Assembly (NCBI RefSeq): GCF_052324685.1
Contig: NC_135218.1
Coordinates: forward strand, 13,300,858-13,364,857
Reading direction: 5' to 3'
Source of the DNA: Brachyhypopomus gauderio
Lineage: Eukaryota; Chordata; Actinopteri; Gymnotiformes; Hypopomidae
Length of the DNA stretch: 64,000 nucleotides
In this document: one piece after another, positions 27,400 through 43,599 of the stretch
Layout: every line of letters starts with the position of its first letter
Position numbering within the stretch: the stretch's first letter is position 1
Position numbers and translations under genes: made by a program
The notes under the pieces: model-generated
What the model saw: only the letters and a program-made list of their open reading frames with translations
Told to the model about the DNA's origin: nothing
The model's database searches: none

Positions 27400-29337
27400 T
27401 AACTATAAAAAACAATATAAAACAGAAAATCAAATAGTACGTAGAAGGAGTAACACATTTCTGTCTGTTGCATCCTAATAGATAACTGCATGGGAGCAAG
27501 CTTACACTTCACATTAGATGTGCAAGAGAATCTTCACAGTAGTCCAAAACAAAAAGTCGTCCCTTTGTTTCACCTGTGCAGAGTTGTGGGGTCCAGTAAT
27601 GAACAGCCTGGAAAAAGAGAAAGCCATGTGTAAGTAAGAGCCGAACGCACGCTGAGGTCAGAACAGTGGATCTCGTTAGCGGCGGGACACAGGTGGCACA
27701 CGTAAGGGGTGCCCCGCCCTCACACGTGCTCTCCCTAACAGGTGTGCCCCAGTTACACATACAAGCCTCGTTTCCCTCCGCAATTTACCAGAGACTAACG
27801 AAGCAGCGCACGGATCTGATAAGCACGTGACCAGCCGACCTATGTACATCATCAATACCAGCCCAGAGTGGTGTCCACGTGAGAAGCTCCATGAGGAACG
27901 TGACATCACCCACGCTTTTATTCTCCGCTTTGCTGCACCACGCGGTTCTGAAGGCCTCCATCAGCCGTCCCCGCCCTCCTCCACTGCAGCACTGTGCTGA
28001 GTCATTAGTGCTGCTCCCAGGCTGCATCTCCCTCTCAGACAACACGCTTGGCTCTGTTCTCCCGAGCACCTACATTTGTTTACAGCTACAGTTTGCTAAC
28101 GTAAAGCGAACCCTGGCCACAAACTACAACCTGCTCCCAACCCTAAACAAAAGGGTCCCTGGTAAAGGTCATTTTAATTCAGAGATTTTTTTTAAGCGTA
28201 AATTTGAGGGAGACAACAAAATAAGTCATGAGGAGTCCAAGCAAAAATGCCTTACAACACGTTTATAAACCATGTACACACACACATATATAGAACATCT
28301 TTAGTTTGTGGTTTAAAATCAGCACAAAACCAAAGCCCTTCCCCAATGCCTTCAGCCTCCTCCCCCCACTCCTGAAACAACACACACTGCAGTCCTGTCT
28401 GCCTTGCCCCACAACAGCGGTAATGGCAGCCCAGGAGGACGAGTGGGGGATGGGGAGAAGCCGTGAGCAGCTCCAGCCTGGAGCAGCGGGGCAGACAGCT
28501 GTAAAGGACTCATTAAGAGCAGGAGACAGCAGCACCGCCTCCCTGTCCTTACCCCACCTTGCCCTGCTCTCCTTCAAAACAAGCCTCCAGGAAACACACT
28601 GCTCGCCAATAAGCCAAGCTAGCCTATTCGAACACACTTTGCAATAAAATGAAAGAAAAAAAAATCAGTGTAATTAAGCTTTACTATGCCAACAGCATGC
28701 AGAGTTCCCACAAAACCCAGAGACAAATTTCCTTTCTGCGTAGCTACTGCATTCTGAATCAAGTCAGCCTCCATTTTGGTTTCCAAAATGCTACACATGA
28801 TTGTGAGTCAAAGCTGAGCAATCCCACCATGTCTGAATGCACTATTTTCAGGGAAACATAGTAGAACCAAACACTAAAATTAGAGGTGTCAATTCCAGGT
28901 TCAGAGATTAAAAATCCTCACCAGGATTTTGCTCAGGCTTCCTGGATTGTGTTGATTCTACTAATTTTACCTGGATTGCTAATTAGAAAATCTAGCAAGC
29001 TTGCTAGATTTGACACCACTAACTAAATTGACACCACTAACTAAAATAAGTTGTTTAGGCTCCAAGAAAGTCATCAACTGAAATCCTCTTCTTCAATTAT
29101 TTCAAAGTGTAAACATGAGTTACATGTACTACAAAAAATTATGTTAATCTTTTCCATCAAACCAAAGCTAATTAAATTAAAACAATATTTTCAAAGGCAG
29201 AATCAAGGTCCACAACACAGATGTAAACAAAAAAAACAGCCCTCCTGTTCCAGCATATCAGCGTGTAAACGTGTGGCAAGAGGACAGCCCTGCTGAAGCT
29301 TACCTACATACGTCACATGAACAGGCAGCACACGTGA
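27400..29337 (-). other. stk35 3' UTR with an apparent intron (about 27607-29304)
   Basis: On the reverse strand a strong donor TAG|GTAAGC lies at 29304, 34 nt after the stk35 stop. A strong acceptor ctctttttccag precedes 27607. Splicing these would put a 3' UTR intron of about 1.7 kb downstream of the stop, and the final non-coding exon from 27607 downward. Both sites fit consensus; no transcript evidence is available. The donor is within 50 nt of the stop, so nonsense-mediated decay would not be expected. Confidence 0.45.
28882..29045. repeat. Small inverted/tandem repeat cluster
   Basis: There is a perfect 24-bp palindrome at about 28988-29012 (centre gcaagcttgc, arms aaatcta/tagattt), and gacaccactaactaaa occurs twice in tandem after it. 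A ggtgtcaa near 28885 is inverted relative to ttgacacc near 29010, suggesting the ends of a short foldback element. Confidence 0.5.
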
Positions 29338-32340
<3,003 letters not shown>

Positions 32341-35300
32341 CACATCAAGGGTAATTAAGGAAGTGTGATTGGTACAGTATACATGTTCCCAGGAGCTTTG
32401 TTTGCATAAAACTCTAATAGTTTTATGAGCTTGCTAAAGAAAAATAACAACACTGGATATCCCAAACTAAGCAGTGTTGGGATAAAAATGCACTTAGTGA
32501 ACCAGGTCAGATTAGCCCCGTTTCAATTAATATCGTCGGATATGATGGCGCAGAACGGACTCGGCTGAATGGAGAAAAAATTATTACACAGGTTAACATG
32601 ACTTATTGGTCTGATGACTAATGACAAAAATACAACCAGGAAGTGAACCAGATAATGTGATGAAGCTGGAAAACTTGTCGATGCTCTTGAAACCATAGAA
32701 ACAGACATTTACTTTACGGTTGGTCTAATTCCGTTGAGCTCTACCTATACTGACGCAATTCTTCACTGCCACCACAGACAAAACTCTCTCATCAGCCATT
32801 TGCTGTGGCCTCATCCCAGGAAAAGAGGAAATACAACATGCAATCAAGATGGCTGAAAAAAATAATAAATATAATAAATATAAAAGTCCCCAGAATAAAG
32901 CAGCATGCAGTGCTTGCTATCACCTCCTCTAAAATATATTAGGAATGCAGTCACTAAGATGTTTACAGTTATTAACAAAACCTGCACCAAATGGTATTTG
33001 CTTCCTTCTGCAAGGTTCTCTTTTTAATCTAACAGGTCCAATTGCATTCTGGCCTGTTTGTATTAATGCTAATTTGCTGGTAGTGCCGTGTATTGATATT
33101 TTCATTGCCGTCTCTGGTTACTACTTATTTCCAGTATATTGTAGTTATTTCAGGAATGCACAATCGAATTGTCATACAACCTGATTGCAGATTTGTAACT
33201 CATATCTTTACTTAAGTACAGGAATGCATAAGGTTAAGTTGTTTATTTTATTTTTCCATTAAAGGTGCAATGTAATATTGTGTTGAAAGTGGCATCCTAT
33301 GATCAAACTAATTAGATGTCTAACACATGCTTAGGTACACGACAAATAGGAATAAATCTGTCCCTCATTCTAAAAGACACGAAACAATGACAAGCGTCTG
33401 AAGAGTGACTTGTGTTTATAAGTCAATTTATGACATGGTCAAACTGAACTGGACTTGACCACATAGCCAGTCATCCACTAGCACCACCTGGTGTTTACAA
33501 TGCGTAATTGACTTAAACAGTAGTAAATTTCTCGGTGTCAGATTTATTGGCCATGTCCAAGGATGCACTGTGTATGGTCATAACTGATAGGAAATAACAA
33601 ATTTATTAAAGTTTGCACTGAAAAGTGGCACATCAGACCTTTTTCTCATACTTTTTCATGTATAAACTTGTTCCTCCTCTTAGAACTTGAGAAGCACTTT
33701 GCTTGCACAGGAGTTCTGTCTGTTCTCTTCTAATTTATTTCTGAGATCTCCGGTCTTCCATGAAGGAATATACCTCCTGCATTGTGCTCTGTCTGGTTTC
33801 TTTGATTAATCAGTCAGGAAATATATATCCGAAGTGAATCTGCATTTATTTTTGTTACTCTTTGATACATGGTTTATATTCTTTCATTTGTATCATATAA
33901 TTTTACCAAAGCACAAAGATGTCTGCTTTAGAAGAATGATTAATGATATAACTGACTTTAACTGCTGTATGTAGCCCTCTGTGTAATTGTAAAACATTAT
34001 GGAATAGAGGAATATTGCTATATCATACTGACCTGTATCTATAAATCCATGTGCCACTAGGCTGCTTAATAAGTTTGTGAAGTGCATATGTGGACATGTG
34101 TTTTACAGAAGGTGAATATAGGCATGTATGTCCTTTCAGTCGCTGAATGCAGCAACAGTGAGCAGTGTAGACACACAGTCTATGTGTTCCAGACAACAGA
34201 GTGCCATGCAAACCGCTGGCGATGGAGTGGGCTCAAGGGTACGGCACTCTTTGGTTTTGAGTGGCTGCCATGGCAACTTAACAATTGTTACGAATGGCTG
34301 AATTTCTGCAGTTCTCTTGTGAATTCTCACCTCTCATGCATATTGTGATTATTGTGAAGGCATAAAATGAAAACAAAACACAAATGCAGGTTGACATGCA
34401 AATGCCAAGCTCCAGTCTGTAGCATATAAAACACTAAATTAATTCTCCAGCCTTCCTGAATTCTGCATATTCAGGCCAAGTATCAAGAATCAGCGATTGT
34501 TTGTATTGGAGACCACGGGGTGGCAAGCAGTCAGAGGATTACTACATTTTACAGCAATACATCGAGCAGATAGATTTAGCACAGGTTCACACTCTTATAA
34601 ACAGCCCTTAAGTAAAACAGGATTTATACCTGACACTTTGCCTTTGGCTATTTCAAAGCCTTATTGTTGTGATGAAAGGAAAGACATAAAAGATCTAATA
34701 GAGAAAGCGGCAAAAAAAGGCCAGATGGGGAGCCACACTTCTTAACACAGGGGCATCTAACAGTATATCAGTCTGTGACATAACCCATCGACTTAGCCTG
34801 CTTTATTCATCTTAGATTTTTCATCTACTCTGACTAAGATCCAGATGAACTTTATGGTTCTGTTTTCATCATTTGTCTTTTTTTGTTTGGTTTGACTTGT
34901 AAAGCACATTAAATAGCCTCATTCATCTGTGCTGTCCAAAAAGCAGATCTTGCCTTGCCCACATTTCATTTTCACCCTTCAGCACTAGAGTAGAGATTGC
35001 GGTGAGGATGAGGATGAGGAGATGATGTCATGCAGATGAGACGCTAGGATGATAACCTTGCTCCCATGTTCCTCTTACACATCACCCTCACCCAGAGACA
35101 TGAAGTAGGAAGACGCATGCGTTGTGGTGGTTTGGGTGAAGCGTGTCATCACATATGCTGCCTCCTCGCATTAGAAAAGCGATGATGATTCAAGAAGCAA
35201 ACGGAAGATGTGGCGTCCTTGACATGACAGCCCCATCAAAGACCATTTTGAGAGCTGGGTGTAGTTATGCCCTGGGCTTGTGTGTGTGTTTGTATGTGCA

Positions 35301-35995
35301 TGTTTGTTTTCCAGAGGTCTTCAGAATGTAGAACTCTTTCGGATGCACAATTGTATATATTCTGCTATAAAAGGGAAAGGCTTGAAAAAATATCACTATG
35401 GTCTTATGTTTAGTTTTTCAGTCAGCATTTCTGAAGTGAATTGTTCTCTTCCACAGGGGACTGACCTGCTAATCACTGCACTTCAGAAGGACACTGCAAG
35501 ACAGCATTTAATGAAGCTAAATGTTGTCATAGCAACATCTCACTTTTCTCAAGACAAATCTCCCAGTTCCAAAATACAACAACCAGACATGACCTTGAAA
35601 TATGGCAAGTATTTGGTATTCACAAATGGATGCCACTCATATAAAATAAATCAACAAAAAAATGTAAATATAGCAGAATATATAGAAAGAATCATTGATG
35701 ATTATTTTTTACTAACATTAACTAGTAGCTTTGTTGAAGATAAGATGTTTTAGGTTAATATTTTAGTTAATGTGCTGGCTTGATAGACTCATGATAGACT
35801 GTGCATACGGCAAAGTGAAAAAAAATAACCCTAACAAACTTCTTCCATGAAGAATGGTGACTAAGCATGCAGTCCAATCAAAGCTTTGCTAGAAGAACAT
35901 GGTGGGTGAGGACATCTCCCTACTCCATCCAGATGATGGTCAGGGCTGGAGAGGAAGAGGAGTCAGGTGAGTGGAGGGGGTGCTGGATGCTGGAA
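32341..35995. other. Intergenic spacer, no gene recognised
   Basis: AT-rich sequence with many stops. An open + frame at 35280-35753 has no family features I can recognise and biased Lys/Asn/Ile use typical of AT-rich chance frames. A short GA-rich patch lies at about 35000-35030. Confidence 0.4.
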
Positions 35996-36000
35996 GCTAC

Positions 36001-36410
36001 GGGTGGAGGACAGATGGAGTGGAGGACAGATGGAGTGGAGGACAGATGGAGTGGAGGACAGATGGGGTGGAGGACAGATGGAGTGGAGGACAGATGGAGT
36101 GGAGGACAGATGGGGTGGAGGACAGATGGGGTGGAGGACAGATGGAGTGGAGGACAGATGGGGTGGAGGACAGATGGAGTGGAGGACAGATGGAGTGGAG
36201 GACAGATGGGGTGGAGGACAGATGGAGTGGAGGACAGATGGGGTGGAGGACAGATGGAGTGGAGGACAGATGGGGTGGAGGACAGATGGAGTGGAGGACA
36301 GATGGGGTGGAGGACAGATGGGGTGGAGGACAGATGGAGTGGAGGACAGATGGGGTGGAGGACAGATGGGGTGGAGGACAGATGGAGTGGAGGACAGATG
36401 GAGTGGAGGA
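36001..36410. repeat. 16-bp minisatellite, about 26 copies
   Basis: The unit is RGTGGAGGACAGATGG, where R is A or G. Because 16 is not a multiple of three, each forward frame cycles through the same 16-residue peptide (W-R-T-D-G-V-E-D-R-W-S/G-G-G-Q-M-E/G). This explains the three overlapping open frames. There is no splice or start context to make it a gene. Confidence 0.95.
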
Positions 36411-37600
36411 TGTGGTGGGAAAGTGTTGTGAGTAGTGGATTATAGGTGAGGAAAGGAGTACAGAGGTGGAAGAAAAGCGACAATCTGAACAGAATGAATG
36501 TTTGATTTTACATCACTCCATTTTCATGTGGTTGCAGATGTCAACTGCAAATTATAGAGAACCATTAAAATGTAACAAAAAATCATTAGTTGAACTCTAG
36601 TCTTTTGGAGCTTGCTGTGTTTAGTGAAACCTTATGTTACTTATACACTGAACAAATCACTAGGCTGTGTGTCCAATAAAACTTTTTTTGTATAAATCTT
36701 TTCAATGTGCCCAGTGAGTGAGGTTTAAGGGCATAAAGGAGGAATTCATAGGACTGGATGACATGACATTAAAGGTCTGTATATCTTTCTCTTACCCTCC
36801 CCAGTATATTACAACTCCATTATTCCACCTTTGTCATTTCTTCATTGCTCTGGCTGGTACAGTATCTGTTTCAGAAACTCTGACATCATGTCCAGATCAG
36901 CAGAGCGGTCAGCACATGCTGAGGTAAGCTCAGTGCAACAGGTGTATGCATGATTTGTGGGGCCGAATCCAAGAAGAAGCATTAAACAGCTCAGATAAGT
37001 GCTCAAGCCTAATCTGGGATTAGCGATGCAGCTTTGCAGATTGCGTTGAGGATTGCTCGGGTGGAGGGGGAGAGCTGTTGGTGCAGTGCAGGTGGTGCCA
37101 CCAAATGATAAGTGCTGGTCCATCTCAAAAACGGATTGGTTCAGCGTAACACTGGCTGGCTAATAAACGTGTTCATCTTAAAATGTGCCAAGACAAAAAA
37201 CTAAAGACTGGATTTTAAACTGACAATATTGCGATTTGAGTTCAAGTGATAACATTAGTCAAAGCAATGACGAATAGCTCAGTCTGCATCTGTTGGAAAT
37301 ACTGCTTATAAAAATCAAACAAGCAAAAGATACTGTCCACTTCACAATATAAATAGAACTGCTGTGTTTAAGAATTCATTTATCCGTCCTGTTTTGAAGA
37401 TGTTTTGGACAAAGTTTGCTACATGGCCCAGCGTTATACTGTAGGTGTAGAAGAGGAAAATGTTTGTTTTGTACCCCATAAATAGCCTGTTACCACTAAA
37501 TTATCTGACTGCGTTACTAGGTTAAGTATGAAAGCGGGCGAGTTTGGATTTAAGGGAGGGAAGAAGAAAGGGTGAGCACCAAAGATTAATATTAATGAGA
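36411..37600. other. Intergenic spacer, nothing recognised
   Basis: No coding region, RNA gene or identifiable transposon was seen. Confidence 0.4.
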
Positions 37601-37911
37601 TGTCTCGCGCTACACTACAGCTCTCCCACAGCGCGTGGTGGTTCACAGTGGTGCTGAGGACTCCGCATGTCGCTCTCAGGATTCTCACACCACTCAATGC
37701 ATAAAACTTAAATATTGCGGACAACGGACTGATATGACGACCTTCGTAAAGAAAAAACTGATTTTTAAAAGCATGGATTATACACACATTAAGACATCAG
37801 ATACTTTGAAAAAGGAACCGTTTGAGGATTAATCAATATGCGCACTCAGAGGAGATATAATCCCAGTTAAATCTGTTGATGTGATTTTTGTTACTAAATC
37901 AAGCCTTTCTG
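37600..37911 (+). promoter_or_regulatory. Candidate cnga3 leader exon and promoter
   Basis: A perfect donor CTG|GTAAGT sits at 37911/37912, preceded by sequence with few splice acceptors. A GGATTA motif at 37827, which could bind OTX/CRX photoreceptor factors, lies just upstream. cnga3's first coding exon begins at an acceptor (39090/39091), so a non-coding exon upstream is required. This is the best candidate, but unproved. Confidence 0.3.
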
Positions 37912-39090
37912 GTAAGTTTGGACTAGTTCACATTTCGACAACGCAAGAATGAAATACAAATATAAGAAAACAATTGCGCTCGGATGGCGTAATTTCTGCG
38001 TGGTAATTTCTGCGGGATTTATATTTAGTTATGCCATTTTGCATAAAAAAATCTGCTTAACCAGATTGTTAAAAGACAATCTGGTCTAAAAGACAAGATT
38101 GTTTGAGAGCACAAAACTGTCACTATCTCATTCACACGCATAATAGGGACGGGCAACGCACTTTACCTTAATGTCTGCACATTTGTATACTGTTTTAGAA
38201 CAGTTTATAATTCCACAGTTTCTCATTAAACAAGACAATCAGGATTAAAAACTGATTCGACGAGGTAGCCTATGCTCATTGAAATCCGACAACGTGTAGG
38301 CTAATTAAACCCAAGGACCAAGCCTGCCTGCTTCTGACCTGTGCAGTTTCTTTGTCCCAACGTTTTGAGTACTTTGTAATGCGGGCTATGCAAATTTTAA
38401 AGACATTTTCTCCCACGCCACAATAAAACCAAACAAATGTAAAAAGATAAAATTTTAATGAAGCACATAACTAAAAGAACTAGAAAGTATATATCCGTCC
38501 ATGACAGGAACAACATCACATTACTTATAGAGGGTCGCTTACTTCTGTGGTCTTGGTACATTAGGTGTCGTGTTGTGTTGTAAGGCAAGGTAAATCTCTG
38601 CTTTTGTTTTTCACGGCGTGGCTCATCCTGTTTAGTGTTTAGGCAACATGGGTAAGCAGGTTGTATTTTTAGACCGAGCTCAGATGGCACTATCGGTGCG
38701 CCGTGGAACATCTCTTCTGGAGCAAAGGGGCGCACCACGTGTACAGCTTTTCACGCTGAAGAGTCTCTAATGATAAACAAGCGGGAACTGGCAGTTCAAA
38801 TGCACTCAGCTCACTTGGCATTAAAATAAGTTCACCTTTGAGCTATCTGATATGAGCAGTAATGAATACAATTCATGCCAAACCACCACCTAGATCCGCA
38901 TATATTTAATTACCTCCTCAATTTATGAGAAATAATGAGCTTGCTAATACATACACATAAATCTAATTATTATGAGCACATAACGAAGGCAACATTTAAC
39001 GGGTGGTAAAGCTGTTAGCTAGCTGTGCTGGTATGTGAGATATGGACCATGATGCTGAAGGGATATGTAAACGCTGGCATGTTCTCACAG
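37912..39090 (+). other. Probable first intron of cnga3; nothing else recognised
   Basis: AT-rich sequence between the candidate leader donor and the acceptor at 39090. No supported coding frame. Confidence 0.3.
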
Positions 39091-39097
39091 GAGCTGC

Positions 39098-39115
39098 ATG
39101 GTTCGTCCGGAGTGA
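39098..39115 (+). other. Five-codon upstream ORF in the cnga3 leader
   Basis: ATG GTT CGT CCG GAG TGA (M-V-R-P-E) ends 12 nt before the cnga3 initiator ATG at 39128. It lies in the same exon, which starts at 39091 after ttctcacag. It could lower initiation at the main start. Confidence 0.5.
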
Positions 39116-39127
39116 AGGTGGGGAGAA

Positions 39128-42100
39128 ATGGCAAAGATCTGCACCAAGCAGTCGTACCCATCCAGCCAAAGACCATCAGTCCGAGCCTCAGAAGATGAAC
39201 TGGATGAAACCGAAAACAGTGCCAGCAGGTTTGACAGCATTATGGCTTATGTTTTTTTGATGGTCTTGACCCTTTATAACTTTGTTTTCCTATATTCAAT
39301 AGGTATATTAAAAGGCTTAGTAGTATCCACCATCACTGTGCAGAAAAATCTGCATCTTTTGAGCAGTGAGCTCAAAACTTTTTTGTATGCGAGCACGAAG
39401 GTGTCCAACATGGCAGGTGCGACATAAAGGAGTTGATCAGTTTGTGCTTCTGTCTCCTTGCTGTTCTCTGCATCTCAGGCCACACTCTGTAAGTGACGAC
39501 ACGACCTCTGACATGCAAGGGGTCATTTCTGTGGCAACCAGTCAGCTCCAGGAATCACGCAGGAGCTCGTTTACAGGTGTTGGGACCATGGCCAGGTAAC
39601 TCCCAGACATTATCTTCAACAAATTAGGTGTATGTGCTTGTATCATAAGAACAGATGGTACTTTATAACAACAAGGTTTCAGAAACATGTGCTAAAATGT
39701 GTAACGTATGCAGAGAAAGCTTCATACTGTACTGCATGGGGTTTTAGTGTCATGTACCCATGTCCTAGGCTCTCCCACTTCCTGTTTATGCTGCGGAACT
39801 GGGCGTCCAATAGGCTGCACCGTGAAGCCGAGCGGCCAGACTCCTTCCTGGAGCGTTTCCGCGGGCCTGAGCTTAAAGATGTCTCCAGCCGCGGCAGCAA
39901 TGGCCGCTCTTCTACACAGCACCCGGACAGGCTTCAGAAGAAGTAAGTAAGTCCTGGTGTCGTCTTTACTGCACAGATGAAAATGATGCGAGTGGCGGCA
40001 CCAGTGCTACAAATGGTGGTGTGAAGTACAATGGTGTGAGAAAGTGGGGAACTGGCTTGCACCTGTACTAATGCTATCAGCATTGCCCTCACTGGCCTGA
40101 CGTGATGAGGCCAAGGTAAAATAAGGACTGGGCCAGAATGAATGACCGATTCAATGTAGAGAGACAGTATGCAGATTTCCACTTAGGTCCCACATCGAGG
40201 AAAACTAAATAGTGAAGTGCAGTAAAAATATAGAAAAAGTATCAGAGTAATAGCCATGCAGCACACTTCAGTTTTAATGTCTGCAGAATTTTCATCAGCG
40301 CTGATAATGCAGAAACAAAATGGTTTCTTCCTTCCTAAGTGAAACAAGTCAATGGCTCCTTGCAGTTTACAATGTGAACAACTGCAACAACACAGATGAG
40401 TAAGTACTCAGTAGTTACAGTAGATCTGAACCCTTAGCACAGAATACATGATATAGTTTCGTGATATTTATCATTTTACAATTTCACTACGCAGCAATGT
40501 ACAGTCAATGTACATCCTATACAAATATTCATCACTAATCCACTTCTGCTCCAGATGTCCTGAATCCTAGACATAGTTATTAAGCATAGAGATATCGTGA
40601 TGATGGTTGTAGCAATGTTTTCTATAGACTCCTTGGTTTAATGCACTTACTAAAGCCTATTTGGTAGTTTTTGTGCTGCCATCTACAGGCAAGTAAATGA
40701 CAATACACTACAGTAGAGTAGTGTTTAGGTCAATAGTCCATCCTTGTGCAAAAAAAATGTGGGTGCTTAAATAAAAGCCAAAAGTGTTACCTTCAGCAAA
40801 AAGGAGGAAAAAGAGAATGATGAGAAAAGAGAGAAAAAAGATGGAGACAAGAAGGACGATAAGAAGGATGAAAAGAAGGATGATCAGAAGGATGAGAAAA
40901 ATGCTAAGAAGGACGAGCTGCTGTAAGTACAGTTGAAGAATAGCCTCCAGTCTGTTAGACCAAACCCAATAACCACTAGATATGAAGTGTGTTCCTTTTA
41001 TACCACCACATTCAACAGATGATGTCTTCTTTGCAAATAAAATAAAAATTCACATTGTGCATTTAAAAATGATGGACACTATCCCCGTTTTTGCATATAC
41101 TTGTAAATGTACTTTGTCTCTTTAAAAATATAGATGGTGACAAAGTTTGTGTCCTCAGGAAAGAGACGTGGATCATGGATCCAGCCACAGACAATTATTA
41201 TCGATGGCTGTCAATAATAGCAGTACCAGTATTTTACAACCTGATGATGCTCATAACAAGGTCTGCCCATGAACATCTGTAATAAACTTTACATAAGCTT
41301 GGCAGTGTTGGGGTTGGTGTTACAATGCTTATTTTATTGTGCTGTTCTAATTCCTACAGAGCCTGTTTCAATGAGCTTCAAGACATGTACACAATTCTGT
41401 GGGTCATTTTAGACTATACCTCTGATGCTCTCTACTATACAGACACATATGTAAGATCAAGAACAGGTAAAGATAGAGCACTATATTTTAATCTTGTAAT
41501 GGTTTATAGTTGGATGTAATTTAAATGTAGAAATCACTAAGTATGAAACAGATTCTAACATGACTTTCCAATTTTCAGGATTCCTGGAGCAAGGCCTCCT
41601 AGTTAAAGACACCAAGAAGTTGATGATCCATTACAGAAAAACCACACAGTTTAAATATGACATTTTGTCAATGATTCCAACTGACATCGTGATGCTGAAG
41701 GTGGGATACAACAACCCAGAGCTGCGCTTCAATCGTCTCTTTAGAATGGCCCGGCTCTTTGAATTCTGTGATCGCACCGAGACCAGAACCAGCTATCCCA
41801 ACATCTTCCGCATCAGTAACCTCGTACTCTACATTTTGGTGATTATTCACTGGAATGCTTGTATATTCTTTGCCATTTCCAAAACCATTGGCTTTGGCAC
41901 TGACACATGGGTGTACCCCAACATTAGCCATCCAGAATATGGACGACTAGCTAGAAAATACATCTACTGTCTATACTGGTCCACTCTAACGCTCACCACC
42001 ATTGGAGAAACGCCTCCTCCTGTCAAAGATGTTGAATATTTGTTTGTCATCACTGACTTCCTTATTGGAGTTCTGATTTTCGCTACCATTGTTGGTAATG

Positions 42101-42963
42101 TTGGTGCCATGATCTCTAACATGAATGCCTCCCGTGCAGAGTTCCAAGCCAAGATTGACTCCATCAAACAATACATGCAGTTCCGCAAAGTCACCAAAGA
42201 CCTGGAGGCCAGAGTCATCAAGTGGTTTGACTATCTTTGGACAGAGAAGAAGACATGTGATGAGAAAGAGGTGCTGAAGAATCTGCCAGACAAGCTCCGG
42301 GCCGAGATCGCCATTAACGTCCACCTGGACACGCTGAAGAAGGTTAGAATCTTCCAGGATTGTGAGGCCGGACTGCTTATAGAGTTAGTGCTCAAACTGC
42401 AGCCTCAGGTGTTTAGCCCTGGAGACTACATCTGCAAGAAGGGTGACATTGGAAGAGAAATGTACATTATCAAGGAAGGAAAGCTCGCTGTGGTGGCGGA
42501 CGACGGTGTCACGCAGTTTGTGGTACTCAGCGACGGTGCTTACTTTGGAGAAATTAGCATCCTTGGTATCAAAGGCAGTAAAGCTGGGAACAGGAGAACA
42601 GCCAACATCCGGAGCGTAGGTTACTCTGACTTGTTTGCCTTGTCCAAAGATGACCTGATGGAGGCACTTACGGAGTACCCTGAAGCCAAGAAGGCCCTGG
42701 AGGAGAAAGGCAGGGCCATATTGATGAAGGACAACCTGATTGATGAGACAGTGGCCAACACAGGCGCTGATCCCAAAGATCTGGAGGAGAAAATTTTGCG
42801 GTTGGAGAGCAACCTTGATGCAATGTCTGCCAAGTTTGCCAAACTCATGGCAGAGTACACATCGCACCAGAGCAAGATCAAGCACAGGCTCACCAACATG
42901 GAGAGTAAAGTGAAGACGCTACGATCAGAACATCTGTCTGAGGTGGTGGAAGACAGCAAATAA
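39128..42963 (+). CDS. cnga3: Cone cyclic nucleotide-gated channel subunit alpha 3, complete, 7 coding exons
   Basis: Exons: 39128-39228, 39479-39595, 39769-39942, 40797-40922, 41159-41260, 41360-41466 and 41579-42963; phases join to 703 residues (human, 694). CNGA3 is the cGMP-gated cation channel of the cone outer-segment membrane, assembled with CNGB3. Start [13 protein letters not shown] parallels human MAKINTQYSHPS. Residues 131-172 are a Lys/Asp/Glu-rich exon. Six membrane segments begin near 187 ([15 protein letters not shown]). The pore reads [10 protein letters not shown] with the selectivity Glu near 386. The A'-C' linker region has [20 protein letters not shown]. The cyclic-nucleotide domain, about 515-600, has YFGEISIL and RRTANIRS with the cGMP-contacting Thr. 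The C-terminal leucine-zipper-like coiled coil ([20 protein letters not shown]) follows. All key residues are intact. Confidence 0.97.
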
Positions 42964-43568
42964 GAAAACATAATAGGCACACAGTGTGAATGGGCACAGC
43001 ATAGACAATGGGATCAAGACAGTGTAAATAGTTAGCACTCTACTTTTAAATTGTTAATTTGCTTTATGTGAGCTTATATTGCTGTCTGTTAAACCGTTGA
43101 GGACTTTTGTTCATGTGCACTCACTGCTCAGTGTTGTTAGCAGTGTCTTGCGCTCTGCTTATACTGATTGTGCATGAGACTATACAGTGCTGCCTAAGTA
43201 GTGTCATGGAAATGCTCTCTTTATCTCCAAGGACAATTCAAGATGCAAAAATGTCTTTCAAAGAATTTTGAGTATGCCAAATACTAAAGCCACTGGAGGT
43301 AATGTGCAGACTGTTACAGAGCCTCAAACATATCAAAGCTCTAATTTAACAAGCGTGATTCTAAGAGGCTTTTGCTCAACATGTGTTTGTGTTAATTCTA
43401 TTGATTAATGAATATAATTTCAATGTGAGTGTACTGCCGTCTAAACACGTTTTATAACTGTCTAGGATTGAAATGATTCCTGAGGCAATGCATATAATCA
43501 GAATTTTTTTTTAAATACACAGCATCCCTGGTGGAATGAAGGATGTTTAACTGATTTTAATGTTCTTT

Positions 43569-43574
43569 AATAAA
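43569..43574 (+). terminator. Poly(A) signal AATAAA for cnga3
   Basis: This is a canonical hexamer about 600 nt after the cnga3 stop, followed by a T/GT-rich stretch. The interval 42964-43568 is the likely 3' UTR. Confidence 0.65.
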
Positions 43575-43599
43575 AGTTTTTAAAAATGATTGCGTGTCA

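Noticed and set aside
27509-27760. Reverse-strand frame FFQAVHYWTPQLCTGETKG as an extra stk35 coding exon
   Set aside because: The stk35 reading frame already ends with the conserved VTCAA at 29338; the acceptor at 27607 is better explained as a 3' UTR exon.
35867-36445. Three overlapping + frames and one reverse frame encoding a repetitive protein
   Set aside because: Produced by the stop-free 16-bp minisatellite; no promoter, splice or family evidence.
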